A DNA stretch of 19,824 nt, from the NCBI GenBank assembly GCA_900768245.1, contig CAAGCE010000105.1:1-19824 (forward strand). Direction: 5' to 3'. Below, piece after piece: positions 1-6,002 of the stretch (its first letter is position 1; every line of letters begins with the position of its first letter). Below the pieces are notes generated by a model, which had not been told where the DNA came from, ran no database searches, and worked only from the letters and a program-made list of their open reading frames with translations. The DNA is from Oscillospiraceae bacterium (GTDB lineage Bacteria > Bacillota > Clostridia > Oscillospirales > Ruminococcaceae). Made by a program: the position numbers and the translations under genes.

Positions 1-15
1 CCTTTGGATTCCCAC

Positions 16-33
16 AAGCCTTTGAAAAGGCTT
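16..33. repeat. Perfect short inverted repeat near the window edge
   Basis: Two 8-base arms (AAGCCTTT and AAAGGCTT) flank a 2-base centre, and one further C-G pair extends the stem outward. No T-run follows on either strand, so it is not a clear terminator. It lies in a gene-free edge region (1-160) in which I see no believable coding sequence. It may be the end of an intergenic repeat or the 3' region of a gene left of the window. Confidence 0.45.
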
Positions 34-161
34 GACCGAAACTTTTATATGGGTGCGCTGTTACTTTTGTTTGGCTCATCGGACTTCGTGCAAAGCTGCG
101 ACCGCGGCGGAACACCATTTTACAGCTTGCAGCAAACCTCAGACCGCCGCCCCCCAAAAAA

Positions 162-207
162 TAAAAAAATGCAAAAGCCGCAGGAACTTACGCTTCTGCG
201 GCTTTTG
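162..207 (-). terminator. Rho-independent terminator of the zinc-ribbon gene
   Basis: A 12-bp perfect stem (172-183 with 196-207, arms CAAAAGCCGCAG and CTGCGGCTTTTG) has a 12-base loop. Read on the minus strand it is followed at once by an almost unbroken T-run, seen on the plus strand as the A-rich tract 155-169. It sits about 35 bases past the stop codon of the minus-strand gene at 242, so it most likely ends that transcript. Confidence 0.85.
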
Positions 208-241
208 TCTTGGGATATATAATATGGCAAGCGAAACAAGC

Positions 242-1420
242 TTATTCAGTTCGCTGCAGGGACGCTGCCCAGACTGATGCGGCTGTGCCTGCAAACACGA
301 GAACTCCGCCTATCTGATAGAAATTTAATTCGGTCGATGCGGTCACGGCTTTAAGCACCTCACGCTCCAGTCCTGTCAACGCTGAAAACGGTCCTATCTG
401 CATTGATGTCAGAAACGTTAATATCAGCACCGCTGCGCCTGCGGCTATACACGGAACACCCACCGCTTTCAGCGTTTTCGGCAGCTTTTTCGCTGTCACG
501 GCTATTATCAGGATCGCTGCTGCCACGGCTGCCGCTTCCGCTATCATTGCCGGCACCGATATTAACGCACGGACGAGCCTTATATATTTTCCTGCAGGCG
601 TACTCTCGATACCGTTCACCGACAGGCTTTCAAATGCCGCTGAGGACCTTTCTATCTCCGCATAGGCAAGCTCAATGTCGGAATCAATAAGCGGATAGCC
701 TGTGTTTCGGTTTATTACCGACAGATTCTCGCTAAGAAGATTTTTTATTCGTTCGGCAGTCAGCTTATCGGGCTGTGTGCCGTTTCGCAGGTACTCCGCA
801 TACTCCGTTACTATTCCGCTAAGGAAGCTGCGGAAGGTGGAATTTTCGCAGATACGTCTGATATTCCCGCTTGTGATGCCTGAACCTGCGGTCATCACCG
901 TTATGGCTTCCTCTACCGTTGCGCCGCTTGGGATATTGTAGCCTTCGGTCTGTATCACTCCAAGCTCCGACACGGGGATATTTAACAGGTCGATATTCCG
1001 CACGGCATCGTTTATGGTGCTTTCGCTTGTCAGCAGTCTGCCTGCATATGTGCATAGCAGCAGGGTCAACGCTGCAAACAGCACTGCAGACATAAGCACT
1101 ACAGCTGTATTCCTTGCGAACCTTTTTCCGCTTGCAGCACTTTTTTCTGCCGATTTTACCGTTACAGGTACAGTCTCCTGCTCAGATAAGGGCAGTTCTG
1201 CTGTATCCGTATCTTTTTTTTTAACGTGGTCTATTTCCCTTACAAAGCCGCTTTGCTCGGCTTCTGTCGGGAACTCGGCTATATTGCCGAACACACCTCC
1301 GCTCATTGTTATAGCTGTATCGGTGGCTTGGTTATCCTCACCCTCCACAAGCTCAGCTCCGCAGCTTATGCAAAATTTCAGACGGTTATTATAAACCTTT
1401 CCGCACTTTGGACATACCAT
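242..1420 (-). CDS. Zinc-ribbon multi-pass membrane protein of unknown function
   Basis: About 392 residues. The N-terminus is a short zinc ribbon with two CxxC pairs (CPKC near residue 3 and CISC near residue 17). An acidic, low-complexity linker of roughly 80 residues follows, then one membrane segment (about 104-126), a soluble stretch of about 130 residues presumably outside the cell, and three hydrophobic segments in the C-terminal third. This layout is common in Firmicute zinc-ribbon membrane proteins with no assigned role. The longest frame begins at 1429, but AAAGG overlaps those first ATGs. It stands 9 bases from the third ATG (1420), which also puts Met directly before the ribbon, so I chose 1420. 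A consensus promoter precedes the gene and a strong terminator follows, so it appears monocistronic. I do not recognise a specific function. Confidence 0.75.
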   Translation of the reverse strand: MVCPKCGKVYNNRLKFCISCGAELVEGEDNQATDTAITMSGGVFGNIAEFPTEAEQSGFVREIDHVKKKDTDTAELPLSEQETVPVTVKSAEKSAASGKRFARNTAVVLMSAVLFAALTLLLCTYAGRLLTSESTINDAVRNIDLLNIPVSELGVIQTEGYNIPSGATVEEAITVMTAGSGITSGNIRRICENSTFRSFLSGIVTEYAEYLRNGTQPDKLTAERIKNLLSENLSVINRNTGYPLIDSDIELAYAEIERSSAAFESLSVNGIESTPAGKYIRLVRALISVPAMIAEAAAVAAAILIIAVTAKKLPKTLKAVGVPCIAAGAAVLILTFLTSMQIGPFSALTGLEREVLKAVTASTELNFYQIGGVLVFAGTAASVWAASLQRTE

Positions 1421-1486
1421 TTTCATCATCCTTTAATTTAATTTTCCCTGCGGCTGCACCGCATTTTGAATTTATTTCCATATATA

Positions 1487-1515
1487 ATTATACAATATAT
1501 GGTATTATTTGTCAA
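1487..1515 (-). promoter_or_regulatory. Consensus sigma-A promoter for the zinc-ribbon gene
   Basis: On the minus strand TTGACA (1510-1515) and TATAAT (1487-1492) are separated by 17 bases, a perfect match to the housekeeping promoter. The start codon lies about 65 bases downstream. The short leader contains a small hairpin (TGCGG/CCGCA near 1450-1464). Confidence 0.85.
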
Positions 1516-1561
1516 TAGGATTTGTGCGACAAGATACTGCATTTTTTTATATATTATTATA

Positions 1562-1590
1562 TTGACTTTTGATAGCATTTGTGCTATCAT
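1562..1590 (+). promoter_or_regulatory. Toxin-antitoxin promoter with palindromic operator
   Basis: TTGACT (1562-1567) and TATCAT (1585-1590) are 17 bases apart. Between and overlapping them is a perfect 8-bp inverted repeat: TGATAGCA (1570-1577), spacer TTTG, TGCTATCA (1582-1589). A palindrome inside the core promoter of a HigBA-type operon is where the antitoxin, alone or with the toxin, usually binds to repress its own operon. The binding is inferred. Confidence 0.8.
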
Positions 1591-1624
1591 ATAATTACAG
1601 AAAAGAAATTGGGGATAATAAAAA

Positions 1625-1981
1625 ATGTTCAATATTGAATTTTATGAAAAGAACGGAAGGTCTGATCTATGGGATTTCCTTGAAGATCTCCGTTCAAAAT
1701 CTAAGAAAAATAAAGATCTCCGCATACAATATAAACAGATAATGCTATATATTGAACTTTTGCAAAATAACGGAACACGCCTTCCTGATAATATTACTAA
1801 ACATATAGATGACGGCATATGGGAATTACGCCCCGGCAATAACAGAATTTTTTATTTCTTTTTTCAAAACAACACCTTTATTCTGCTTCATCATTTTCGC
1901 AAAAAGACTCAGAAAACTCCGCGAATGGAAATTGAGAAGGCTAAATCAGAGCGTTCCGATTATCTTTCAAGAAAGGAATGA
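1625..1981 (+). CDS. higB: HigB/RelE-superfamily toxin (Gp49-like)
   Basis: 118 residues, the usual size for this group. The second half carries the family signature: IWELRPGNNRIFYFFF (65-80), then a hydrophobic strand and HHFRKKTQKTP (89-99). In HigB/RelE-type toxins this basic region belongs to a ribosome-dependent mRNA interferase that stalls growth when free of its antitoxin. The ATG at 1625 follows GGGG by 10 bases. The toxin comes first and the antitoxin starts 6 bases after its stop, the gene order typical of higBA and opposite to most relBE or mazEF operons. The operator in the promoter implies autoregulation. The family assignment is firm; toxicity is inferred. Confidence 0.88.
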   Translation: MFNIEFYEKNGRSDLWDFLEDLRSKSKKNKDLRIQYKQIMLYIELLQNNGTRLPDNITKHIDDGIWELRPGNNRIFYFFFQNNTFILLHHFRKKTQKTPRMEIEKAKSERSDYLSRKE

Positions 1982-1987
1982 TATTCT

Positions 1988-2266
1988 ATGAAAACCTGGA
2001 ATGATTATAAGAACTACGTTAAATCAATTGACCCCGAAGAAAAAAATGACATTCAAGAAATAGAAACGATCGCTGAAATCATTGGTGCAGTAATTGAACA
2101 AAGAAAATCTATGGGGTTAAGTCAGCGTGAACTTGCAGAACAATGCGGAATGCCACAATCATCTGTCGCAAGAATAGAATCATTTAAAACGACACCAAAT
2201 GTTGAAACACTTCTTCGTATAATGCAGCCCCTTGGACTTAAACTTACAGTATCATCATGCAAATAA
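1988..2266 (+). CDS. higA: HigA-type XRE-family antitoxin
   Basis: 92 residues. An XRE/Cro-type helix-turn-helix covers about residues 36-88, with the recognisable segments LSQRELAEQCGMPQSSVARIE and TTPNVETLLRIMQPLGLKL. The N-terminal 30 residues are acidic and helical and may be the toxin-contacting part. In HigBA systems this protein neutralises HigB and represses the operon. AAAGGA precedes the ATG by about 13 bases, inside the end of the toxin gene, so the two are probably translationally coupled. The likely target is the 8-bp palindrome between the -35 and -10 upstream of higB. Confidence 0.88.
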   Translation: MKTWNDYKNYVKSIDPEEKNDIQEIETIAEIIGAVIEQRKSMGLSQRELAEQCGMPQSSVARIESFKTTPNVETLLRIMQPLGLKLTVSSCK

Positions 2267-2268
2267 AC

Positions 2269-2316
2269 AAAATGCGATACTTGTTGAAATAGCAAGCACC
2301 GCATTTTTATTTTAAT
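2269..2316. terminator. Terminator between higA and the convergent SOD-family gene
   Basis: An 8-bp outer stem (AAAATGCG 2269-2276 with CGCATTTT 2300-2307) encloses a smaller CTTG/CAAG stem. On the plus strand it runs into TTTTTATTTTAATT, so it ends the higBA transcript. Because the outer arm begins with AAAA, it may also work weakly for the minus-strand gene, whose stop codon is at 2316. Confidence 0.8.
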
Positions 2317-2918
2317 TAATAATCCCTGATATTTTCCTCGATCTGCTCCCAGTTTATATGGCTGAAAGCTGCGTCAACATAATCGTCACGGTGATTTTGG
2401 CGGTCGATATAATAACCATGTTCCCAGAGGTCAAGAGTATATACGGGTTTATATATCCTCAGGTCAGGGGTTTCGTGGTTTGGTGTTATCACGATCTCAA
2501 GTATGCCTGCGTGGTTTATCACCAGCCACACATAGCCTGAGCCGTAAATCTTTGCCGCTGCCTTTTTCATTTTATCAAGCAGATTTTCAACTGTGCCGTG
2601 ATCACGCTCAATACGCTGAAGCAGATGTTCTGACGGTGCAGACCTTTTATCAGTCAGCGATGCAAAATGCATTTCGTGGGTAAAAACATTTCCCGCAAGG
2701 TGCTGCAATGCTGTATCGTCGCTTTTTGTAAGCTGTTCAAGAGAGCAGTTCTGCCGGTACGGCACATTCAGCACCATATTATTCAGCTTTTCTACAGCAG
2801 GAAGATAATGCTCGTTATAGTGAAAAAACATCGTGAGCCTGCTGATGTCGGGTTCAAGTGCGTCATATTCATATGGCAGAGCCATTACCTCAAAGGGATA
2901 GAACTGGTTATAAAGCAT
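2316..2918 (-). CDS. Divergent iron/manganese superoxide dismutase family protein
   Basis: 200 residues, full length for the family. It aligns without gaps around LPYEYDALEPDIS, HYNEH and LNN in the N-terminal helical domain, and around GSGYVWLV and LDLWEHGYYID in the C-terminal domain. All four expected metal ligands are present: His33, His81, Asp163 and His167. The second shell is unusual. The position of the gateway Tyr (Tyr34 in E. coli numbering) is Ala41, the Gln69 position is Asn77, the Tyr76 position is His84, and the residue usually Ala or Gln after the TPN turn is His148. It therefore binds metal very likely, but true superoxide dismutase activity is uncertain. AAAGGAG stands 7 bases before the ATG. 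No clear promoter of its own is visible; read-through from the pilin gene upstream is possible. Confidence 0.8.
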   Translation of the reverse strand: MLYNQFYPFEVMALPYEYDALEPDISRLTMFFHYNEHYLPAVEKLNNMVLNVPYRQNCSLEQLTKSDDTALQHLAGNVFTHEMHFASLTDKRSAPSEHLLQRIERDHGTVENLLDKMKKAAAKIYGSGYVWLVINHAGILEIVITPNHETPDLRIYKPVYTLDLWEHGYYIDRQNHRDDYVDAAFSHINWEQIEENIRDY

Positions 2919-2934
2919 AAAAATGCTCCTTTCA

Positions 2935-2958
2935 GCATAGTTTCTTTTAATTCTATGC
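2935..2958 (-). promoter_or_regulatory. Hairpin just upstream of the SOD-family ribosome binding site
   Basis: Minus-strand GCATAG and CTATGC form a 6-bp stem with a 12-base A-rich loop, ending 2 bases before AAAGGAG. It could modulate ribosome access or be an operator. It does not match a standard PerR box that I could recognise. Confidence 0.4.
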
Positions 2959-2980
2959 GTCGGGAGCTTTTTCTATGAAT

Positions 2981-3014
2981 GAAAAAGCAATACCGCACTT
3001 GACGATATTGCTTT
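2981..3014 (-). terminator. Terminator of the pilin gene at 3019-3504
   Basis: The arms 2984-2995 and 3003-3014 form a 12-bp stem with one G-U pair and a 7-base loop. It begins 4 bases past the pilin stop codon. On the minus strand the stem ends in GCTTTTTCATT. The other strand has a weaker T-rich flank, so it is mainly a minus-strand terminator. Confidence 0.75.
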
Positions 3015-3018
3015 GATT

Positions 3019-3504
3019 TTATGATTTTAACGGGTGACAGCCTCTTGGGTTTGAACTGTCAAATGTTGCTTTTACATCATCGTATGTCATCTGATCTGCA
3101 AACATTGCTGATGTTACAGGCTTTTCGCTCCAAATTGCATAAATGCAGTCTGTTCCCGCTTCATCAGTAAGGAATCCGAAGTAGCCGTCAAAATTTGCAC
3201 CGAGATAATCTGTCAGATCACATTGTTCCGCTGAACCGACAGCTGTGCAGACCGGATCACCCTTTCCGTTGCATATATATATTGTGTCTGTTTCGACCTC
3301 ATCGCCCTCATTATAAACATCTGTGATCGCAAGCTGTGCGCCTGAATAAATACTTTTAGCATTTGCATTATACTGTGACATTCTTGACTTTTTGACATAT
3401 CCCAGCATTGATGGTACAAGAATAACCGCAAGGATCCCGATTATCGCAATAACTACAATTAATTCAATTAATGTAAAACCACGCATTTTCTTACAGCTTT
3501 CCAT
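3019..3504 (-). CDS. Type IV pilin-like protein (small, Cys-rich)
   Basis: 161 residues. The class III signal reads MESCKKMRG then FTLIELIVVIAIIGILAVIL, so prepilin peptidase should cut after Gly9 and leave an N-methylated Phe with Glu at mature position 5. The first 55 residues closely match the major pilin at 4546-5070, including VPSMLGYV and NANAK. The globular part has five cysteines (near residues 79, 88, 97, 122 and 157), which could form disulphides outside the cell. It ends PRGCHP, a variant of the terminal motif seen in its neighbours. GGGGG precedes the ATG by 6 bases. It has its own promoter and terminator, so it is regulated separately from the major pilin. It may be a minor pilin or an alternative subunit, perhaps corresponding to the second pilin gene described next to pilA1 in R. 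albus. Confidence 0.88.
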   Translation of the reverse strand: MESCKKMRGFTLIELIVVIAIIGILAVILVPSMLGYVKKSRMSQYNANAKSIYSGAQLAITDVYNEGDEVETDTIYICNGKGDPVCTAVGSAEQCDLTDYLGANFDGYFGFLTDEAGTDCIYAIWSEKPVTSAMFADQMTYDDVKATFDSSNPRGCHPLKS

Positions 3505-3565
3505 AATATGCCCCCATCATATACTATAAAAATTACACTAAAAAAATTACAGATATTATACTTAT

Positions 3566-3594
3566 ATAATATTACTTTGCCAATATTTTGTCAA
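3566..3594 (-). promoter_or_regulatory. Promoter of the small Cys-rich pilin gene
   Basis: TTGACA (3589-3594) and TATTAT (3566-3571) are separated by 17 bases on the minus strand. Two copies of GTTACAA (plus-strand TTGTAAC at 3609-3615 and 3620-3626) sit just upstream, 11 bases apart, and overlap the stop codon of the peptidase gene. The start codon is about 60 bases downstream. Confidence 0.8.
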
Positions 3595-3608
3595 TATATT
3601 TGATAATG

Positions 3609-3626
3609 TTGTAACCGTTTTGTAAC
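3609..3626 (-). repeat. Two direct repeats one helical turn apart upstream of a pilin promoter
   Basis: TTGTAAC occurs at 3609-3615 and 3620-3626, an 11-base period placing both copies on one face of DNA, about 15 bases upstream of the -35. This spacing is typical of dimeric response-regulator sites. A third copy lies in the 5' leader of the large pilin gene (5938-5944). The binding protein is unknown. Confidence 0.5.
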
Positions 3627-4426
3627 TATTCTGCCAAGCTTATATCCCATACATAATATATTTCAGACTGAAGCTCGCTGAAACTCCACAGTTTTTCAGT
3701 ATATTCTTCGTCAGCGGAATCATTTATATATATGCCTTCATCAGTTACTTCTCTTACAACAACTGCATGACCGCCGAATGTTTCTCCGACCATACCCAGC
3801 ATTGCAGCATGACCTTCATCAATGATATTTTTTATAAGCTCTTCACTTGCATTATGTTCTTGAGTGAAGTCATTTACAGTAATGCTTAAACCTATTTTAT
3901 CTGCAAGCTCAACAATATGTGCGTCAGATATACCGCCCCAATCACCTATTGCACCGATATTTTCTGCTATTTTTGAAATTTTTACAGGGTCAATATCATC
4001 TTTTCCCGTTAAATATATATATGACATTGTAAGCGATACCGGTACACAGCCTTCACACAATATCATATCGCCGCCGACAGTTTCATAACACCATCTGTAA
4101 TCCGACATATAAAGCTTCGGAAGAGTTCCGATCTTGATCTCTTCATCCGTATATGACATACTTTGGTAATCATTCTTATGCTCAAAATATCCATAAACCA
4201 CATCAAGATAATCACCTGACTTATAATAAAGATCAAGTATTTTCTGTGGGTACTTATCAGCATTATCAAGAATATACTTTGACTTTTCGTCTGTCTGTGC
4301 ATTTTCATATAATCTGCCGTATTTTTCTTTAAGCTGATTATTTTTTTCAATAGGGAGCAGCAAAATTAAAACTGCAATTGACGCAGCAATTATCAGAATT
4401 GCCGCAATAACTTTTTTCTTTGACAT
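3626..4426 (-). CDS. Membrane-anchored C39-like cysteine peptidase-fold protein
   Basis: 266 residues from the ATG at 4426; the longer GTG start at 4477 lies directly behind a terminator and has no ribosome binding site, while GGAAAGTGGG precedes this ATG. There is one N-terminal membrane segment (about 5-24), a helical region (30-95), and a Peptidase_C39_2-like domain (100-266) that should face outward. The Cys motif EGCVPVSLTM gives Cys127. GGHAVVV gives His220, and INDSAD gives Asp236, so a Cys-His-Asp triad is present. The Gln normally found in a QxDxRW motif before the Cys seems to be Met107 (YMSDYRW), so catalysis is uncertain. It sits between two pilin genes in the same direction, which suggests a role in pilin maturation, cell-wall passage or peptide export, but nothing in the sequence proves this. 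Confidence 0.72.
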   Translation of the reverse strand: MSKKKVIAAILIIAASIAVLILLLPIEKNNQLKEKYGRLYENAQTDEKSKYILDNADKYPQKILDLYYKSGDYLDVVYGYFEHKNDYQSMSYTDEEIKIGTLPKLYMSDYRWCYETVGGDMILCEGCVPVSLTMSYIYLTGKDDIDPVKISKIAENIGAIGDWGGISDAHIVELADKIGLSITVNDFTQEHNASEELIKNIIDEGHAAMLGMVGETFGGHAVVVREVTDEGIYINDSADEEYTEKLWSFSELQSEIYYVWDISLAE

Positions 4427-4481
4427 ATTGCCCACTTTCCGATATGGAAAATGCACTCCTTTCCAATACCTTTTCACTATA

Positions 4482-4513
4482 CTAAAAAACGGCGGAAGAA
4501 AACTTCCGCCGTT
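4482..4513 (-). terminator. Strong terminator after the major pilin gene
   Basis: A perfect 11-bp stem (AACGGCGGAAG at 4488-4498 with CTTCCGCCGTT at 4503-4513) has a 4-base loop. On the minus strand it runs straight into TTTTTTAG. It lies 33 bases past the pilin stop and only about 60 bases before the peptidase ATG, so the peptidase gene depends on read-through or on a promoter overlapping the terminator. Confidence 0.92.
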
Positions 4514-4545
4514 AATTAATTTTTTAAATCAAAGATCAAGCTAAA

Positions 4546-5070
4546 TCAGCTATCTTCGCCCTGTGGGTAGCAACCGTAGATTGCGCCGTCCTTAGCGTCC
4601 TTCTTCTGCTGTGTAGGACCAACAGGAGATGTAAGAGCGAATGCCTTTGTCTGAGCTGTTGAATCAGAAGCCCAAGCTGCATATGATACAGAGTATGTAG
4701 CCTTGTTGAACCAAGCCTTACCCTTACCTGTGAAGTTTTCACCGAGGTAAGAGATAACGTCTGTCTTATCATCTGTTGGCTTGTTTGTTGTATCCCATGT
4801 GCAAGCGATCTTGTTGCCGCTGAGTTCAACAATTACTGTGTTGAGTGATGAACCAGTAGTACCGAAATCGTAGTTAGAAATACCGAGCTGTGTAAGTGTG
4901 GAAGAAATAGCTGTGTGAACCTGCTTAGCATTAGCGTTTGCAGAAGAGATTCTTGCATTTCTAACGTAACCGAGCATTGATGGTACGAGGATAGCAGCAA
5001 GAACACCGATGATTGCGATAACAACGATAAGTTCGATAAGGGTAAAGCCCTTCATCTTTGAATTTCTCAT
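4546..5070 (-). CDS. pilA: Probable major type IV pilin (PilA)
   Basis: 174 residues, about 166 after leader removal. The leader MRNSKMKG is followed by FTLIELIVVIAIIGVLAAIL, a textbook type IV prepilin site with Glu at mature position 5. Then comes LVPSMLGYVRNARISSANANAK, the start of the helical stalk, and a Thr/Ser/Asn-rich globular domain. Two cysteines (IACTW and the terminal GCYP) could pair into a disulphide. The frame can be extended to a TTG at 5091, but the consensus AAAGGAGG at 5081-5088 lies inside that extension, 10-11 bases before the ATG at 5070. That very strong ribosome binding site and the strong terminator point to the major, highly made subunit. It resembles, from memory, Ruminococcus albus PilA-type pilins linked to cellulose adhesion; that function is inferred. 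Confidence 0.92.
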   Translation of the reverse strand: MRNSKMKGFTLIELIVVIAIIGVLAAILVPSMLGYVRNARISSANANAKQVHTAISSTLTQLGISNYDFGTTGSSLNTVIVELSGNKIACTWDTTNKPTDDKTDVISYLGENFTGKGKAWFNKATYSVSYAAWASDSTAQTKAFALTSPVGPTQQKKDAKDGAIYGCYPQGEDS

Positions 5071-5111
5071 TTGGAAATTCCTCCTTTTCAATATTAAAAA
5101 AATTTTCTATA

Positions 5112-5132
5112 AAAAGCGTAAGCCGCGCTTTT
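5112..5132 (-). promoter_or_regulatory. Hairpin between two pilin genes (possible attenuator or RNA end protector)
   Basis: AAAAGCG (5112-5118) and CGCTTTT (5126-5132) form a 7-bp stem with a 7-base loop. On the minus strand it runs into TTTTTATAG. It sits 6 bases after the stop of the 259-residue pilin and upstream of the major pilin ribosome binding site. It may partly end transcription or set an mRNA cleavage point giving the two pilins different levels. Confidence 0.55.
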
Positions 5133-5138
5133 CCTGAA

Positions 5139-5918
5139 TTATGCTGTGGCATATGAACCTGACGGAAGATCATCAAGCATCGGATATGCACCGAAATATA
5201 TACCGCATTTTTTATAAATTGCCTTCTGGTCAAACAGGTCTTTTACACCATAGAATCCGTTTGTTTCAACCCCTGTTCCTGCCTGCTTATATTTTGTAAG
5301 GAATGTACAAAGCTTTGTAAAGCGTGTATCATCTGCTTCCTCATAAAATATAACGGATTCAACAGTATAGTTTGTATAGTCCACATAGACCTTACACATT
5401 CCCGTTACGTCTGCTGCGAGATTATCGCATACATACTTATCAAGGAATTTATACTGAGCAAGCACTCCGACATTTGCACCCGATACAGCTTTTCCGGTTG
5501 AAAAATCCCACACAGCATTCGGAGCGTAATTCAAGCTTGCTACTGAACCGCTCGGATACTTTGCATCGATTTCAATTTGTTTGTCATTGACAAAGCTTCC
5601 GTTATTGAATCTGAACGTCATTTCAGCATAGCTTGGTGCAGTTGAAACAGTTGAAGTCATCATATTAGCATCAAATCCAACGCTGTCCTGTCTTATCTCC
5701 GCCTGTATCAGAGCGTTCTGAACGGCAGTATAAACAAGCTGTGCATTACTGTTTGCGGATTCAATTCTGCTGTCACGGACAAATCCCTGAATAGCAAGTG
5801 ATGAAATTCCTGCAAGAATTGCGATTATCGCCATAACGATGATCAATTCTACCAATGTAAAACCTTTCAGCTTTTTATTTGCTGCAAGGCGGACGGAGCT
5901 TTTTTCTTCCAAATTCAT
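5139..5918 (-). CDS. Large type IV pilin-like protein
   Basis: 259 residues. The 19-residue leader is long for this locus and ends KKLKG, followed by FTLVELIIVMAIIAILAGIS, with cleavage after Gly19 and Glu at mature position 5. The stalk RDSRIESANSNAQLVYTAVQNAL parallels that of the major pilin. The globular domain is about 90 residues longer than the neighbours' and has cysteines near the end (CDN, CKV, CTF, CGI). It closes with IYFGAYPMLDD, the third version of the terminal motif. AGGAGGGGAG lies 4 bases before the ATG. A perfect consensus promoter drives it, and the major pilin follows after 68 bases, so the two are probably one transcript. Its position first in the operon may mean a structural minor subunit, but that is a guess. 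Confidence 0.88.
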   Translation of the reverse strand: MNLEEKSSVRLAANKKLKGFTLVELIIVMAIIAILAGISSLAIQGFVRDSRIESANSNAQLVYTAVQNALIQAEIRQDSVGFDANMMTSTVSTAPSYAEMTFRFNNGSFVNDKQIEIDAKYPSGSVASLNYAPNAVWDFSTGKAVSGANVGVLAQYKFLDKYVCDNLAADVTGMCKVYVDYTNYTVESVIFYEEADDTRFTKLCTFLTKYKQAGTGVETNGFYGVKDLFDQKAIYKKCGIYFGAYPMLDDLPSGSYATA

Positions 5919-5941
5919 CGGACTCCCCTCCTATAAGTTGT

Positions 5942-5958
5942 AACCAATTCACTTGGTT
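5942..5958 (-). promoter_or_regulatory. Leader hairpin of the large pilin mRNA
   Basis: AACCAA (5942-5947) and TTGGTT (5953-5958) form a perfect 6-bp stem with a 5-base loop. It lies between the predicted transcription start and the ribosome binding site. Such a 5' stem may stabilise an abundant mRNA or act as an operator. Confidence 0.5.
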
Positions 5959-5973
5959 TTCCTTACTGACTAT

Positions 5974-6002
5974 ATTATATTACCTTAAAATCATTTTGTC
6001 AA
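5974..6002 (-). promoter_or_regulatory. Perfect consensus promoter for the pilin operon
   Basis: On the minus strand TTGACA (5997-6002) and TATAAT (5974-5979) are separated by exactly 17 bases. The transcript would start near 5967, about 50 bases before the ATG. An inverted repeat AATGAA-TT-TTCATT (6009-6022) lies immediately upstream of the -35 and could bind a regulator. Confidence 0.9.

Noticed and set aside
4..277. Two overlapping short plus-strand frames at the left edge
   Set aside because: No ribosome binding site, atypical composition, and they run through the terminator of the minus-strand gene.
4427..4477. Longer N-terminus of the peptidase from a GTG codon
   Set aside because: It starts directly behind a terminator T-run without a ribosome binding site, while the internal ATG gives a proper membrane anchor at the N-terminus.
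5071..5091. Longer N-terminus of the major pilin from a TTG codon
   Set aside because: The extension contains the consensus ribosome binding site itself; the ATG at 5070 gives a standard short leader.
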